A stretch of DNA of 64,000 nucleotides, from the NCBI GenBank assembly GCA_965267185.1, contig OZ253937.1, forward strand, positions 1,488,001 to 1,552,000, written 5' to 3'. Both the position numbers and the translations under genes were made by a program. Below the pieces are notes generated by a model. It did no database searches. It saw nothing but the letters and a program-made list of their open reading frames with translations, and was not told the DNA's origin. This document shows, in pieces, positions 57,577 through 64,000 of this stretch (position 1 is its first letter; each line of letters begins with the position of its first letter). This stretch comes from G965267185 sp965267185. GTDB taxonomy: Bacteria > Pseudomonadota > Alphaproteobacteria > UBA6615.

Positions 57577-58305
57577 TCAGGCGCCGAGATAGTAAGTTTT
57601 GACCATCTCGTTTTCGCTGAGATCGGCGGCGTCCTTGCTGGCGAACGCAATTTCGCCATGGACGATGATGTAGCCCCGGTCAGCAATTTTAATCGCCTGA
57701 TTGAAGTTTTGCTCGGCCATCAGAACCGTTAGTCCGCGGCTCTCCGGCAATTCGCCGATCTTTTCGATCATCTGCGACACCAATATGGGTGCAAGACCGA
57801 CCGAAGGCTCATCGATCAGCAACAGCTTGGGATCGCTCATCAACGCGCGGGCCACCGCCAGCATCTGCTGCTCGCCGCCGCTCATGCTGCCCGCCTGCTG
57901 GGTGCGCCGCTCGGCAAGCCGTGGAAACAGCGTAAAGCAGTAGTCCATGCTCTGCTCGATTTTGTCGCGCGCCTCGCCGCGGTAAGCGCCCAGGGTCAGG
58001 TTTTCCTCGACGGTGAGGAGAGGAAACAGACGGCGGCCCTCCGGAACCATGGCGACGCCCAACTCGACGATTTGCTTGGGGCTCAGCGCGGTGAGATCAG
58101 TAGCCTGACCGTTATCGCGCAACTCGATTGTGCCGGCAGTCGGCTTGATCAACCCGGCAATACAGCGCATGAGCGTGCTCTTGCCGTTGCCGTTGGTGCC
58201 TAACAGCGCCACCGTTTCGCCGTTGCCGACGTCGAGCGATACGTCGTGCAGAACACTCACATTGCCGTAGCCGGCGACGAGATCTTTTATAACCAGATCG
58301 ACCAT
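57577..58305 (-). CDS. livF: Branched-chain amino acid-type ABC transporter ATPase LivF
   Basis: ATPase of 242 residues. Walker A LLGTNGNGKST near 35-45, signature MSGGEQQM, Walker B LLLIDEPSVGLAP. Short length and the position after livG are typical for LivF. It starts two bases after the livG stop, so translation is coupled. Works with LivG on the LivHM channel. Liv-type systems also carry urea, amides and aromatic acids, so the true substrate is open. Confidence 0.95.
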   Translation of the reverse strand: MVDLVIKDLVAGYGNVSVLHDVSLDVGNGETVALLGTNGNGKSTLMRCIAGLIKPTAGTIELRDNGQATDLTALSPKQIVELGVAMVPEGRRLFPLLTVEENLTLGAYRGEARDKIEQSMDYCFTLFPRLAERRTQQAGSMSGGEQQMLAVARALMSDPKLLLIDEPSVGLAPILVSQMIEKIGELPESRGLTVLMAEQNFNQAIKIADRGYIIVHGEIAFASKDAADLSENEMVKTYYLGA

Positions 58306-58307
58306 GG

Positions 58308-59033
58308 TCAGGCACCCAGATAGGCGCGTTCTACGCCTTCGTCTTTGACGATCTCGTCCGGGGCTCCCTCGGCGATCAACTCGCCGGCATCAAGACAAAT
58401 CACCCGGTGCGAAAACTGCATAACCGCGCGCATGATATGCTCGATCATGATGATGGTCATGCCCCCCTCGTTGAAACGGATCAGAATCTCCAACACTTCG
58501 TCGACTTCGTTGCCGGTGAGGCCCGCCATCGCTTCGTCGGAAATGAGTAGCTTCGGTTTTGCGGCGATTGCGCGCGCCAACTCAAGCTTGCGGAGTTCGA
58601 TCTGTGTCAGCCCGCCCGTCTCCTCGTTGGCCTTCTCGGCCATGCCCATGGTCTCCAGAATGGACATTGCTTGATCGGCAATTTCCGCCTGGCTGGCTCC
58701 CGCACCACTTACGAATTCGATGGGAATTTTCAGATTGTCCAACACGGTCATACTGTGAAACGGTCGCGGGATCTGAAACGTGCGGGTGATTCCGGCAGCG
58801 GTGCGCTTATGCGCCTTCATGCCGTTGAGGTCGTGCCCGTCGAACGTAATTTGACCGCCGTCGTTGTGAAGCACACCGGATATGCAGTTAATCAACGTGG
58901 TCTTACCCGACCCGTTGGGGCCAATCAGCCCAAACCGCTCGCCTTCGCGCACATCGGTCGTGACGTTCGATAGGGCGGTAAAACCGCCGAAATTCTTCGT
59001 AACCGAGTCAATTTTTAGAAGTGGTTCAGACAT
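58308..59033 (-). CDS. livG: Branched-chain amino acid-type ABC transporter ATPase LivG
   Basis: ATPase of 241 residues. Walker A LIGPNGSGKTT near 37-47, Q-loop TRTFQIPRPF, Walker B LLISDEAMAGLTGNE. The signature motif is degenerate (GLTQIELRKLELARA where LSYG-type motifs are common), as in one branch of LivG. ATG at 59033 with GAAGGG upstream. 20 bases after the livM stop. Confidence 0.93.
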   Translation of the reverse strand: MSEPLLKIDSVTKNFGGFTALSNVTTDVREGERFGLIGPNGSGKTTLINCISGVLHNDGGQITFDGHDLNGMKAHKRTAAGITRTFQIPRPFHSMTVLDNLKIPIEFVSGAGASQAEIADQAMSILETMGMAEKANEETGGLTQIELRKLELARAIAAKPKLLISDEAMAGLTGNEVDEVLEILIRFNEGGMTIIMIEHIMRAVMQFSHRVICLDAGELIAEGAPDEIVKDEGVERAYLGA

Positions 59034-59053
59034 CGACGCGCGGCCCTTCTCTC

Positions 59054-60022
59054 TTAATTCTTTTTCATAAACCAGCCGACGAGGCCGTGGGGCGCGAAGG
59101 TGACGAACACAACCAACACAACGCCAAGGATCAGGAGATTGAGCTCGGACGAGATCGTGACGATAGCGACTTGCTGAACTGTGCCGAGCAAAAGGCCCCC
59201 CAACACCGGACCAATCCAAGTAAAGGTGCCACCGATCATGGGCATAGCCAGAGAGTAAACAGCGAATTCGAGATTGAAGGCAGTGATCGGGTCGATGAAG
59301 GTGAGATAGCTGGGGAAGATCCCGCCAGCGGCCCCCATCAGCGCGCCGCTGATCGTGGTGGCGATGAGTTTGAGACGCAAGGTCGGCACGCCCATGCACT
59401 CAGCCGCTTCTTCGTTGTCCTTGATCGCATTCAAGCCGCGGCCGAGCTTGCCCCTCTCGATTGTTCGCGCCACCCAAACGCTGAAGATCGTCATGGCCGC
59501 GATCATAAAGAACAGGAATTCTTTGTAGTTGCCGAAGATGCCCACCTTGCGGTCGACAATGATCGCGCCTAGCAATTCCGGCTTACGTGTCGGCAGAATT
59601 GATATGCCCGCCGCGCCGCCGACGAAATCCCAGTTGTTGACGACGGTCTCCAACACAATCGCCAGCGCAAGAGTGGCGATGGCGAAGTAGACACCCTTTA
59701 GGCGCAGCGTGAAGTAGCCGATAGACAGGCCAAGCAGGCCGGCAACAGCGGCAGCAATCAGGATCTGCGGAACAAGCGATACTTCGCTCCACTGGATCAG
59801 CGCAATCGCGGTGTAGGACCCAACACCGAGGAAGCCTGCGGTGCCGAAATTGATGTAGCCGCCATAACCACCGAGAATGTTCCATGCGGTAGCGATCATC
59901 ACAAATTGCAGAACCGCGAACCCGGCAAAATAGAAGAACCGGTTAAAACCCAACTGGGTGGCGATGAACGCTGCAAGCAGTGCGACAACGCAGCCGATCT
60001 CGAATCTGTAACGGACTAACAT
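59054..60022 (-). CDS. livM: Branched-chain amino acid-type ABC transporter permease LivM
   Basis: Inner-membrane channel subunit of 322 residues with about eight to ten hydrophobic segments. The LivM motif GGYGGYINFGTAGFLGVGSYTA region (near 50-70) and the EAA-like loop LGRGLNAIKDNEEAAECMGV near 208-227 are present, as is the late PMIGGTFTWIGPVLGGLLLG. ATG at 60022 overlaps the livH stop (TGATG). Confidence 0.95.
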   Translation of the reverse strand: MLVRYRFEIGCVVALLAAFIATQLGFNRFFYFAGFAVLQFVMIATAWNILGGYGGYINFGTAGFLGVGSYTAIALIQWSEVSLVPQILIAAAVAGLLGLSIGYFTLRLKGVYFAIATLALAIVLETVVNNWDFVGGAAGISILPTRKPELLGAIIVDRKVGIFGNYKEFLFFMIAAMTIFSVWVARTIERGKLGRGLNAIKDNEEAAECMGVPTLRLKLIATTISGALMGAAGGIFPSYLTFIDPITAFNLEFAVYSLAMPMIGGTFTWIGPVLGGLLLGTVQQVAIVTISSELNLLILGVVLVVFVTFAPHGLVGWFMKKN

Positions 60023-60909
60023 CAGCGGGTGTCTCCTACGCCGAGCAAACCGGTCGGGCGGAATGCCAAGACCAAGAGTAAGATCGTGAACGACACCGCC
60101 GGCGCCCAAGACGGACCGGCGAACGCCGCCACCATGCTTTCGGCAATGCCCAAAATCATCGCCGCGATTAGGGTGCCGCTGACGGAGCCAAGACCGCCCA
60201 GCACGACGATGGCGAACACGTTGCCGATGAACAGCCGGCCGACCGCGGGTTCGATGGGGATGACGATGATCATCATCGCGCCGGCGATACCGCAGGTGCC
60301 CAAGCCAATCGCGAAGGCCCACCGCTTCACGGCAACCGGATCTACGCCCATAAGCGACAACGCCATCATGTCTTGATGAACGGCGCGGGTCGCCCGCCCG
60401 AAGAACGAGCGGTCGAGAAACAACTGCAGGCCCACAGCCAGAATGGCGGAAACCAAAAACGCTGTCAGCAGACGAAACGGTACGGAAACTTCCATGCCGG
60501 CAATGGTGCCGCCGAAGGATTGGCCGATGTAGGGCGCGTTGACCAGCCGGTGATCCACGCCGAACGTCATGATCAAGATGACCTCGGTGATGAACAGCAG
60601 GCCGAAGAAAAACGCCAAACCGCGCAGCGCGACCGCGCTCGTCTTCTCGAAGAACTGGTAGTAGACCGAATAGATCCCGTACCCGAGGAAGAAAAAGAGC
60701 GGCGTGATGATTATCCCCGCCAGGATCGGATCAAGACCCAACGTCGAGTTGAGGATAAAGGTGCAAAACGCGCCCGCGACGATGAGGGTCGGATGCGCGA
60801 TGTTGACGGTGTCGAGCAAGCCGAAACAGATCGACAGGCCGATGGATAACGCCGCAAAGAACCCGCCGAGCAAAATTCCCGCGATTAGTGCATTTATGAA
60901 GAGTTCCAT
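60022..60909 (-). CDS. livH: Branched-chain amino acid-type ABC transporter permease LivH
   Basis: Second channel subunit, 295 residues, about eight hydrophobic segments. LivH landmarks: GGFFAALSIGLSICFGLLDTVNIAH near 16-40, the coupling loop THAV-type TRAVHQDMMALSLMGVDPVAVKR near 174-196, and VLGGLGSVSGTLIAAMILG near 236-254. Starts after a 123-base spacer with two hairpins following livK. Confidence 0.95.
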   Translation of the reverse strand: MELFINALIAGILLGGFFAALSIGLSICFGLLDTVNIAHPTLIVAGAFCTFILNSTLGLDPILAGIIITPLFFFLGYGIYSVYYQFFEKTSAVALRGLAFFFGLLFITEVILIMTFGVDHRLVNAPYIGQSFGGTIAGMEVSVPFRLLTAFLVSAILAVGLQLFLDRSFFGRATRAVHQDMMALSLMGVDPVAVKRWAFAIGLGTCGIAGAMMIIVIPIEPAVGRLFIGNVFAIVVLGGLGSVSGTLIAAMILGIAESMVAAFAGPSWAPAVSFTILLLVLAFRPTGLLGVGDTR

Positions 60910-60951
60910 CGAGCTGCCTCGTTTAATGGCGAAAAGTCGAGGGGAGCCGCA

Positions 60952-61019
60952 GAGGACGGCTGCAATAGCAACCGTCCTCCGTCAGCTGTGTGCTGTCCGC
61001 TCATGGTGTTGGAGCGGAC
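60952..61019 (-). promoter_or_regulatory. Two hairpins between livK and livH
   Basis: GTCCGCTC / GAGCGGAC (60995-61019) and GAGGACGG / CCGTCCTC (60952-60979, extended by an inner TGC/GCA). There is no strong T run after either. Such intercistronic structures commonly protect or attenuate the mRNA, keeping the binding protein more abundant than the channel. Confidence 0.55.
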
Positions 61020-61032
61020 TGTTCGGTAGGCT

Positions 61033-62313
61033 CTAGCGCAGAGAATTGAACGGCTGCACTTTGCCGGTTTGGATGTCTGCCGGGAACATGATCTTGCGCG
61101 TTCCCGGCTGAGCGAACTGGCCCAGATCGTTATTCTCGATACCCTGATACTGAACAACGATGGTGCGGCTTTGAGTCCATTCGCCGTTGTCGCCAAACTC
61201 GACATCGCCGACAACTGTCCGGAACTTGGTGTTGTGAATGTATTCAGCGATCTTGTCGTGATCGATCTCGCCGACCGCGTTCACCGCTTGGCCGAGAATA
61301 TCGACATAGGCATATGCCCACGGCACCAAATAGTAGCCCAGCGCATCGGTCTTCAGGCCTTCGGTTTTCACCTTGTTCTGATACCGCTCGATGAGCTCCT
61401 TGGCACCGGGATAAAGCGCCATGGTCGGCTCCGGAACGAAGAAGTCATAGTTCAGGATGCCGTTTAAGTTCGGCCCCAAGCCCGCCATAATTCCGGCGAA
61501 CTGCAGCCCCACCATGCCGCCGCCGACGGCTTTGGCGTCAGTACCCACCTCAGCGAGCGCCCGTACAATACCGGCCGACCCGTTGGGATAGGACGCGATA
61601 TAGAACAGGTCGGGGTTCTTTGCGTTCACCGCACGAATGATCGGCGTGAAGTCAGCCGTCCGCGGCGGGTAGTTCTGATCGTAGACGATCTCTAGACCCA
61701 TCGCTTTGGCGTTCGCGACAGCACCTTCTTTAAGGTTGCGCGCGAATTCGGCGTCTGCCGCGATAATCGCGATGGTTTTCGGCTTAAATTCTTCGACCGC
61801 CTCGAACCAATATTGCGAGAAACCTTCCGCCGGCTTCGGACCGGCGGGCAGAATCTGGAAGTACTTTTCGTATTTCCATTTCTTGTTGTTGTTCATGCCG
61901 AACAGGCCCATGAACACGACATCGCGGTCGATGGCGATCGGCATCGCCGGTGCAATCAGGTTGGTGCCGTAGCCGCTGACGATGAAATCGACCTTATCGA
62001 CGTCGAGCAATTTGGCGTAGATGCCGGGCACGTTTTTCGGGTTCGTCTGGTCGTCGTAGAACACGAGTTCGACTTGACGTCCGAGCATACCGCCCTTGGC
62101 GTTGATGTCGTCGCGCCAGATCTTCATCGCTTCCAGCGACTGTTTGCCGCCACCGGCCAACGCGCCGGTGAGCGCCATGCTAAATCCGACCTTGATGGGG
62201 TCTTTGCTTTGCGCCTGAGCAACCGGCGTAAATGCGCTCGTCAGTGCAAATGCCGCTACGAACAAACCGGTTAGCAGCATCGAACGCACGCGAGACTTCA
62301 AAATTCTTGTCAT
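61033..62313 (-). CDS. livK: Branched-chain amino acid-type ABC transporter substrate-binding protein
   Basis: Periplasmic binding protein (Leu/Ile/Val-binding type I fold), 426 residues from ATG 62313, which has GGGAGG at the right spacing; the ATG at 62319 is too close to it. Signal peptide at about 1-35 (RSMLLTGLFVAAFALTS...AQAQS). Landmarks: IKVGFSMALTGALAGGGKQSLE, VELVFYDDQTNPKNVP and later YVDILGQAVNAVGEIDHDKI. First gene of the liv operon. Ligand not known; amides, urea and aromatic compounds are alternatives to branched-chain amino acids. Confidence 0.94.
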   Translation of the reverse strand: MTRILKSRVRSMLLTGLFVAAFALTSAFTPVAQAQSKDPIKVGFSMALTGALAGGGKQSLEAMKIWRDDINAKGGMLGRQVELVFYDDQTNPKNVPGIYAKLLDVDKVDFIVSGYGTNLIAPAMPIAIDRDVVFMGLFGMNNNKKWKYEKYFQILPAGPKPAEGFSQYWFEAVEEFKPKTIAIIAADAEFARNLKEGAVANAKAMGLEIVYDQNYPPRTADFTPIIRAVNAKNPDLFYIASYPNGSAGIVRALAEVGTDAKAVGGGMVGLQFAGIMAGLGPNLNGILNYDFFVPEPTMALYPGAKELIERYQNKVKTEGLKTDALGYYLVPWAYAYVDILGQAVNAVGEIDHDKIAEYIHNTKFRTVVGDVEFGDNGEWTQSRTIVVQYQGIENNDLGQFAQPGTRKIMFPADIQTGKVQPFNSLR

Positions 62314-62665
62314 GTTCATCGCCTCCCTATTGGCAGATCGTTCACACGGATTCACGCACCGTTGAACAAATCTATTTCTTCTAGAAACTCCTACAACTGA
62401 CTCATATCAAATATGAAACAGATCTTTCGTCTGCTTGTGCCGTAGCTGCAGGTTCGTCTCACTTTCCTATCTCTCTACATAAGCTCACGCTTATGTGAAT
62501 CCCATGATTACCGATGTCGCCCCCTTTCGGCAAGGGTGTTGTGCGCAAAGGGAAAAATGTCGCAGGACATAGGGCACCATCTTGCGCCTGCCCACCTTGC
62601 GTCTTAGCGTAGAAAACCCGGCGCATTCAGCGCTGGCGGGCAACTCAACAGGACAAACGGACGTT
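62314..62665. promoter_or_regulatory. Divergent region livK / SDR with two palindromes
   Basis: 352 bases without a gene. It holds perfect inverted repeats TCATAT-caa-ATATGA at 62402-62416 and ACATAAGC-tcac-GCTTATGT at 62477-62496. The first lies 89 bases upstream of the livK start. Both are candidate operators; no regulator gene is adjacent. Confidence 0.55.
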
Positions 62666-63532
62666 ATGGCCGAATATTCACTCGAGGGCCGCGTTGTTAT
62701 CGTTACCGGCGCGGGGCGCGGATTGGGACGCGCGATGACGGAAGCGCTGACCGAAGCGGGCGCCAATGTGGTCGCGGCGGCCCACATCAGCGACGATTTT
62801 CCCGAGCTCGAGGCCGCCTGCGAGGGCCAACCCGGGCAGGTCCATTGTATCACCGCTGATATCCGCCAAGCCGAAGATTGCGACCGGATCGTCGCTACTG
62901 CGCTCGAGAGATTCGGCGGGCTCCACGGTCTGGTCAACAATGCCGGCCTCACCTTCACCTACATCTGGCCCGACGCATACCGCCGCGAGTCCTGGACCAA
63001 GCACAAGCGGTTCCCGCGGTTCTACGAAGCCGCCGACGAAGTGATCGAAAACGTTATCGCCACCAACTTCACCGGCGCGGACCGGCTGGCGCGGCGGGTG
63101 GCCCCGCTGATGGTCGAGCAAGGCTGGGGCCGCATCGTCAACGTCACGACCATGTACAAAACGATGACCCGGCCGGGCTCGTCGCCATACGGGCCCTCCA
63201 AAGCGGCGCTGGAGTGCGCCACCCAGATTTGGCACCAGGATCTCGAAGGCACCGGCGTGACGGTCAACATCCTAAATCCCGGCGCCGGCGCGGTGACGCC
63301 CGGCATGGCGGAGGAAATGAAACAGATGAGCCGGGAGGCGGAAACGCCGATCCTGATCGAGCCCGAGCTGTACAAAGCACCGATCGTGTGGCTGATGTCG
63401 GACGCCACCGACGGTATCAGCGGTATGCGCTACGACGCTAAACCCTGGGATTCGTCAAAGCCCGCCGCCCAAGAGGGCGAGCGAATCGGCGCCAAGGCCG
63501 GCGTGCTTCTCTACTCGATGCCCGACGACTAG
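62666..63532 (+). CDS. SDR-family oxidoreductase with Thr at the catalytic Ser position
   Basis: Short-chain dehydrogenase of 288 residues. Cofactor motif TGAGRGLG near 14-21, NNAG near 91-94, Y-x3-K in SSPYGPSKAALE. The residue thirteen before the Tyr, usually Ser, is Thr (VNVTTMYKTM). Between strands 4 and 5 there is an extra loop (TYIWPDAYRRESWTKHKRFPRF) making the protein longer than usual. ATG at 62666 with a weak AGGA site. Followed at 19 bases by an MFS gene. Confidence 0.88.
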   Translation: MAEYSLEGRVVIVTGAGRGLGRAMTEALTEAGANVVAAAHISDDFPELEAACEGQPGQVHCITADIRQAEDCDRIVATALERFGGLHGLVNNAGLTFTYIWPDAYRRESWTKHKRFPRFYEAADEVIENVIATNFTGADRLARRVAPLMVEQGWGRIVNVTTMYKTMTRPGSSPYGPSKAALECATQIWHQDLEGTGVTVNILNPGAGAVTPGMAEEMKQMSREAETPILIEPELYKAPIVWLMSDATDGISGMRYDAKPWDSSKPAAQEGERIGAKAGVLLYSMPDD

Positions 63533-63551
63533 CCCTCATTCTCTTTTCTAG

Positions 63552-64000
63552 ATGACATCCGACGCCCCGGCGGCCGCACAGTCCTACGTTGGACCAACGA
63601 TCTTTCTGACCCTGACTCAGGCGATGATCTCGTGGGCGGTTTTCGCACCCCCGGTGATCGCCAAACAAGCACTGCCGGAGATGGGACTCGATCCGATCTG
63701 GATCGGCGCTCAACCAACGATCGTTTTCATCGCGGCAATGTTCAGCGCGGTGCTGGCCAGTTCGTGGGTGGCTCGGATCAATCCCATGCGCGCCACCCAG
63801 TTGTTCGTGCTGTTTTGCGTGATCGGGTCCGCTTTGATCGCCAGCGGATCGATTATTCTGGTGGTGATCGGCAGCGCCTTTATCGGTGCGGCCCTCGGCC
63901 CCGCAACACCGGCAAGCTCGCACATCTTGGCTCGAGTCACCCCCGGGCGCCTGCGGCCATTGGTTTTTTCTGTCCGGCAAACCGGCGTCACTCTCGGCGG
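63552..64000 (+). CDS. Major facilitator superfamily transporter, N-terminal part (runs off window)
   Basis: The frame from ATG 63552 is open to the right edge, 149 codons. It shows four to five hydrophobic helices (IFLTLTQAMISWAVFAPPVIA; IVFIAAMFSAVLASSWVA; LFVLFCVIGSALIASGSIILVVIGSAFIGAALG) and ends with VFSVRQTGVTLGG, a helix 5-type motif typical of MFS drug or metabolite carriers. The 5' site is poor (ttttctag). Substrate unknown. Probably cotranscribed with the SDR before it. Confidence 0.85.
   Translation, partial: MTSDAPAAAQSYVGPTIFLTLTQAMISWAVFAPPVIAKQALPEMGLDPIWIGAQPTIVFIAAMFSAVLASSWVARINPMRATQLFVLFCVIGSALIASGSIILVVIGSAFIGAALGPATPASSHILARVTPGRLRPLVFSVRQTGVTLG

Noticed and set aside
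1..64000. CRISPR array, tRNA/rRNA, insertion sequences, prophage or toxin-antitoxin genes
   Set aside because: No regularly spaced direct repeats, no cloverleaf or rRNA-like stretches, no transposase, integrase or toxin-like proteins were seen on either strand.

Overview
The window reads as an accessory, catabolism-rich stretch of a GC-rich alphaproteobacterial chromosome, most like marine Rhodospirillales-type genomes. The reasons are the mix of TRAP transporters, molybdenum hydroxylase subunits, cyclase-family hydrolases, CaiB, LLM flavoenzymes, many SDRs, hydantoinase A/B and a Liv-type ABC importer, plus codon use strongly biased to GC and AG-rich ribosome binding sites. The lineage is inferred; no rRNA or other marker is present. 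I see no tRNA, rRNA, CRISPR, insertion sequence or prophage.

Layout. 1-9 kb: a partial TRAP binding protein, a divergent FCD-type GntR regulator, the FAD and 2Fe-2S subunits of a molybdenum hydroxylase, a cupin, TRAP permeases dctQ and dctM, and two nearly identical dctP genes. 9-16.3 kb: a histidinol-dehydrogenase-like enzyme, two cyclase-family proteins, an SDR, a C-C-bond hydrolase-like protein and a thioredoxin-fold deiodinase-like protein. 16.6-18.3 kb: amtB and a PII gene. 18.3-24.8 kb: small metabolic genes (HIBADH-like, DUF423, RutE-like nitroreductase, CaiB, DUF551, Rieske, phosphoesterase, methyltransferase, IclR). 25-31.7 kb: two LLM monooxygenases, two LysR regulators, an SDR, DUF899 and GFA proteins. 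31.9-34.3 kb: a 2-oxoglutarate oxygenase divergent from a MetE-like protein.

34.3-46.3 kb is one minus-strand operon: hyuA, three consecutive hyuB paralogues, a class C beta-lactamase-like hydrolase, two SDRs and a soluble adenylate cyclase with TolB-like and TPR parts, with a divergent TetR gene beyond it. 47-52 kb: an alpha/beta hydrolase-fold protein lacking its serine, an XRE-cupin regulator, and a carbohydrate-type ABC importer (two permeases and an ATPase) with no binding-protein gene. 52-54.2 kb: two tandem alpha/beta hydrolases and a SnoaL-like protein. 54.2-57.6 kb: a class IV aminotransferase divergent from the molybdenum hydroxylase large subunit. 57.6-62.3 kb: livK-livH-livM-livG-livF. 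The right edge holds an SDR and the start of an MFS transporter.

How it fits together. Import (three TRAP binding proteins, a Liv system and a carbohydrate-type ABC) is combined with regulators of at least six families and with oxidoreductases, hydrolases and amide or lactam-type enzymes. Two themes stand out. First, adjacent paralogue sets recur (dctP x2, cyclase x2, LLM x2, LysR x2, SDR x2, hyuB x3, alpha/beta hydrolase x2). Second, many intergenic regions carry perfect AT-rich inverted repeats that look like operators for the neighbouring regulators. The most unusual objects are the one-HyuA/three-HyuB operon ending in an adenylate cyclase, the molybdenum hydroxylase whose subunit genes lie 52 kb apart, the cyclase pair with substituted metal ligands (one with a histone-H1-like tail), and the LLM pair sharing an element at exactly the same distance from both start codons.
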